From Desulfobacterales bacterium (GTDB lineage: Bacteria > Desulfobacterota > Desulfobacteria > Desulfobacterales > JADGBH01), in the NCBI GenBank assembly GCA_015231595.1, contig JADGBH010000002.1, forward strand, positions 95,671-159,670: 64,000 nt of DNA, written 5' to 3'. Every line of letters begins with the position of its first letter. The first letter of the stretch is position 1. Under the pieces are notes generated by a model. It was given only the letters and a program-made list of their open reading frames with translations, was not told the DNA's origin and ran no database searches. The translations under genes were made by a program, and so were the position numbers. This document shows, piece by piece, positions 61,631 through 64,000 of this stretch.

Positions 61631-63199
61631 ATGAATAATGAATTTTTAAAAAAGTTTTCCCAGACAGCTGTAGAAATAATACAGTCCCAAATTAAAAATA
61701 ATCAAGATGTAAGCGAAGATTTTCTATATGAAAAACTCAGCTCTTTATTAGAAAGTATAAGTTCAGATTGTCCAGAAAACAAGGCCTTTTGCACTTATAT
61801 AACTGACTTAAAATCAAATTTAAAAAATATCCAAGAAGAAAAAAATAATCTTTTAGTTGAAATACAAAAAATAAAAGAACAGGATAAAGAAAAAGATATT
61901 TTCTATAAACAAGCTCTCAACACATGTATCAGCGTAGCTTCAAATACAAAAAATAAACTTTTTAATGAACCATTAGATCGTCTTAAAGAAATACTAAATC
62001 AAGAAGGCAGTAATAAATCTAATTTAATTGATGGCTCCTTTCGATATCTTAAAAATTTTATTTTTAAAAATGACTCAATTAACATTCAAAATCAGTTGAT
62101 TGAAGACGCTCAAAATGGAAATAAAACACCTCTAATATTCAAGCCATTTAAATTTATAAAAGAATCCTATTTCGAAATGATTAATGAACTTAGGCTTATT
62201 ATCGACGAAACTTCATTAAAAAAATTAATAAATATTCAAGATTCACTTTTAAAAATTGACGATAGCTTTGAATTTATTTTTACATTGAAAGATAAACTTT
62301 TAGGCTTTTTCAAAGAATTTTTAGGTAGAATAAACATTGAGCGTGAGCAATTAATTGGTTTCGTCAAAGAAATCGGAGGAGCGGTATTAGAACTTGAATC
62401 TCATATATACCAATCTTTAAATGATGTTAATATGATATATAAAGTAAATAATGAATTTAATGATACTATCGAAATCTATTTAGATGACCTAAATCAAATT
62501 TCGGATGTTAGCCAAACACTATCTGAATTAAAAGAGACTGTAATCGAAAAAATAACTACTCTCAAAGATGCTATTAAGGATAAAAAACAAAAAGAGTTAG
62601 AAATAAAATCCCAAGGCAATTCACATACTTCAACTTTACAACATAATATCAACTTAATTAAAGAAGAAATCGAACTTGTACAAAAAAGAGCTGAATCCCT
62701 CGAAAAAGAATTATTTTCAGATGCGCTTACTGGTATATATAATCGAAGAGCTTATGATAAAAAAATAAACGAAGAAATGAAACGGTATTTACGATATAGG
62801 CATGTATTCTGTATGTTATTATTTGACGTCGATCATTTTAAAAAAATAAATGATACTCATGGGCATTTAATGGGAGATGTCTGCCTTCAAAGCATAATCG
62901 CTACAATAAAACCAATGCTTAGGGAAACAGATTTTTTTGCCAGATATGGAGGAGAAGAATTCATTATCGTTTTAGCAAATACTGATATAAAAGGAGCTCG
63001 AAAAGTTGCGGAAAAACTTCGTAAATCAGTTGAAAATATGCAATTTAAATCAAAAAATACAATTATACCTGTTACTGTAAGTATAGGAGTAACTCAGGTT
63101 AATCTTAATGATAAAAACTCGGCAATAATTTTTGAACGTTTAGATTCGGCTATGTATAGAGCTAAAAATTCTGGCAGAAATAAGGTTATATTTATTTAA
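61631..63199 (+). CDS. Diguanylate cyclase with a long helical N-terminus
   Basis: The 522-residue protein is helical over residues 1-350 (no membrane span or recognised sensor domain, with a coiled coil just before the catalytic part). It ends in a GGDEF domain (about 358-520): DALTGIYNRRAYDK, LLFDVDHFKKINDTHGHLMGD and the active site RYGGEEF. The RxxD inhibitory site is present as RETD nine residues before GGEEF, so product inhibition is expected. It makes c-di-GMP. The N-terminus resembles the large helical domains seen in some proteobacterial cyclases, and no ligand is suggested. Confidence 0.9.
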   Translation: MNNEFLKKFSQTAVEIIQSQIKNNQDVSEDFLYEKLSSLLESISSDCPENKAFCTYITDLKSNLKNIQEEKNNLLVEIQKIKEQDKEKDIFYKQALNTCISVASNTKNKLFNEPLDRLKEILNQEGSNKSNLIDGSFRYLKNFIFKNDSINIQNQLIEDAQNGNKTPLIFKPFKFIKESYFEMINELRLIIDETSLKKLINIQDSLLKIDDSFEFIFTLKDKLLGFFKEFLGRINIEREQLIGFVKEIGGAVLELESHIYQSLNDVNMIYKVNNEFNDTIEIYLDDLNQISDVSQTLSELKETVIEKITTLKDAIKDKKQKELEIKSQGNSHTSTLQHNINLIKEEIELVQKRAESLEKELFSDALTGIYNRRAYDKKINEEMKRYLRYRHVFCMLLFDVDHFKKINDTHGHLMGDVCLQSIIATIKPMLRETDFFARYGGEEFIIVLANTDIKGARKVAEKLRKSVENMQFKSKNTIIPVTVSIGVTQVNLNDKNSAIIFERLDSAMYRAKNSGRNKVIFI

Positions 63200-63230
63200 A
63201 ACTAAAATATAAATAAAAAAGGAGATTATT

Positions 63231-63863
63231 ATGGCTATTATTACCATATCAAGGCATTTCGGAGCTGGAGGCAAAACATTAGGCGAAGAAATTGCAAAAA
63301 AAATGGGATATACATTTTTAGATGACGTAATACTTCAAGAAGTTGCAAAAAAAGCTAAAGTTTCCAATGAATGGGTTGAAGGTTTAGAAAAAGAAGCTGG
63401 AGGCAGAGTATCAAAATTTATAGCAAACTTTATCAGTCGATCATTTATTGAAAAATTTGTTGGTGAAGATAAAGGATATATAGATGAGGATATTTATGTA
63501 GAGCTACTACATGAAATTATTAGAAAATTTGCAGATAAGGACAATGTTGTTTTTTTAGGCCGAGGAGGTCAATATATTTTAAAGGATTATCCGAATGCTT
63601 ATCACATTCTTTTAGTTGCCGAATATAAAGACAGAGTTAAATTTATGATGGATCATTACAAATTAAGCCTTGAAAAAGCTGAATCAGTTGTAACAAGTGA
63701 AGATAAAAGGCGCTTAAATCTTTATAAAAAATTCCACAAAGAAGATTATGATTCGCCTCTTTTATATAATATGGTTATAAATACAAGCCGGATTAGCATG
63801 GATAAAGCTATTAAAATGGTATGTTTTATGGTTGAATGTCATTTGGAATGCGTATCGACATGA
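63231..63863 (+). CDS. Cytidylate-kinase-like protein
   Basis: The 210-residue protein has the cytidylate kinase-like family start MAIITISRHFGAGGKTLGE (P-loop variant GAGGKT), AKKMGYTFLDDVILQEVAKKA, VFLGRGGQYIL and a C-terminal DYDSPLLYNMVINTSRISMDKA. True CMP kinase activity is unproven in this subfamily, often seen as stand-alone regulators in anaerobes. AGGAG precedes ATG 63231. It ends just before what looks like the edge of a TnpB-type element. Confidence 0.85.
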   Translation: MAIITISRHFGAGGKTLGEEIAKKMGYTFLDDVILQEVAKKAKVSNEWVEGLEKEAGGRVSKFIANFISRSFIEKFVGEDKGYIDEDIYVELLHEIIRKFADKDNVVFLGRGGQYILKDYPNAYHILLVAEYKDRVKFMMDHYKLSLEKAESVVTSEDKRRLNLYKKFHKEDYDSPLLYNMVINTSRISMDKAIKMVCFMVECHLECVST

Positions 63864-63881
63864 ATAATGAATGCTGACTCT

Positions 63882-64000
63882 CCCCATGCCTAAAGGCAGG
63901 GGGTTCTAACGACAATATCGGAGATACCTCTGCGGCTCTCGCTGAGGGGCTACAACATCCGCAGTCTTTATCTCCGTTGAATCGAATTAAGCGTGCGAAC
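63882..64000 (-). mobile_element. End of a second TnpB-type element with probable omega-RNA, cut by window edge
   Basis: On the minus strand the last 120 bases show the nested stems typical of omega-RNAs: CGGAGATA / TATCTCCG (63919-63926, 63969-63976), an inner CTGCGG / CCGCAG (63930-63935, 63959-63964), and at the left end the hairpin CCCC-A-TGCC-TAAA-GGCA-GGGG (63882-63902), common at the right end of IS200/IS605 TnpB elements. One minus-strand frame is open over the interval and could be the tail of a TnpB gene. The gene itself would lie beyond 64000. Confidence 0.6.

Overview
The window is an AT-rich stretch of chromosome, most likely from an anaerobic, probably sulfate-reducing member of the Desulfobacterota (former Deltaproteobacteria). 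The strongest reason is a complete qrcABCD-type operon (the periplasmic cytochrome-c3:menaquinone reductase complex of sulfate reducers). Supporting signs are an HndA/HndC-like NADH module linked to an RnfB fusion, an ADP-forming acyl-CoA synthetase, a bat aerotolerance operon, and many histidine kinases and c-di-GMP-type proteins. Species identity cannot be fixed from the sequence alone. No rRNA, tRNA or CRISPR array was found.

Layout. 1-1474 (minus): the 5' part of moeA, cut by the window edge, and a zinc-ribbon/PilZ-like protein. 1921-10761 (plus): a redox operon with NuoE-like and NuoF-like subunits, an RnfB-GltD fusion flavoprotein and an RseC-like protein, followed by a B12-binding radical SAM protein and a PAS histidine kinase. 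10967-13389 (plus): a DUF3015 protein and a DUF4105 protein separated by a strong hairpin terminator. 13390-17760 (minus): a stand-alone BatA-like VWA protein and polysaccharide genes (GT2 glycosyltransferase, FlaA1/WbpM-like epimerase/dehydratase). 18182-22364 (plus): HPr, enzyme I, SmpB, a CaiB-type CoA-transferase and a small Sm-like protein.

22657-32431 (plus) is a 10-kb signalling cluster, part of it visibly richer in GC than its surroundings. It holds two secreted solute-binding proteins without any transporter genes, a membrane histidine kinase, two very similar Rcp1-type response regulators, a sensorless kinase and a REC-PAS-kinase-REC-REC-HPt hybrid. It looks like a laterally acquired, internally duplicated periplasmic-ligand sensing system and is the most unusual gene set here.

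32638-37832 (minus) is the qrc operon with an extra 54-aa membrane protein at its end. An IS607-type element (serine recombinase plus TnpB and a probable omega-RNA) sits between qrcA and a divergent GAF-ANTAR antiterminator gene. 41127-49314 (minus) is the bat operon (moxR, DUF58, DUF4381-like, batA, batBC fusion, batD, batE-like), with a sigma54 activator divergent from it. 51133-61345 (minus) carries housekeeping genes (aminotransferase, thrS, adenine deaminase, acyl-CoA synthetase, rsmI, yraN), a Uma2 protein with a repeat tail and a cNMP-binding/DUF4388 protein. 61631-63863 (plus) has a diguanylate cyclase and a cytidylate-kinase-like protein. The last 120 bases look like the end of a second TnpB-type element whose gene lies beyond the window.

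Outside the genes, three copies of an unrecognised element (palindrome, a core ATATTTTTAGCCTTA, then the same palindrome again) lie at about 1657, 32441 and 50991. An exact 21-bp-period tandem repeat precedes the DUF58 gene of the bat operon.
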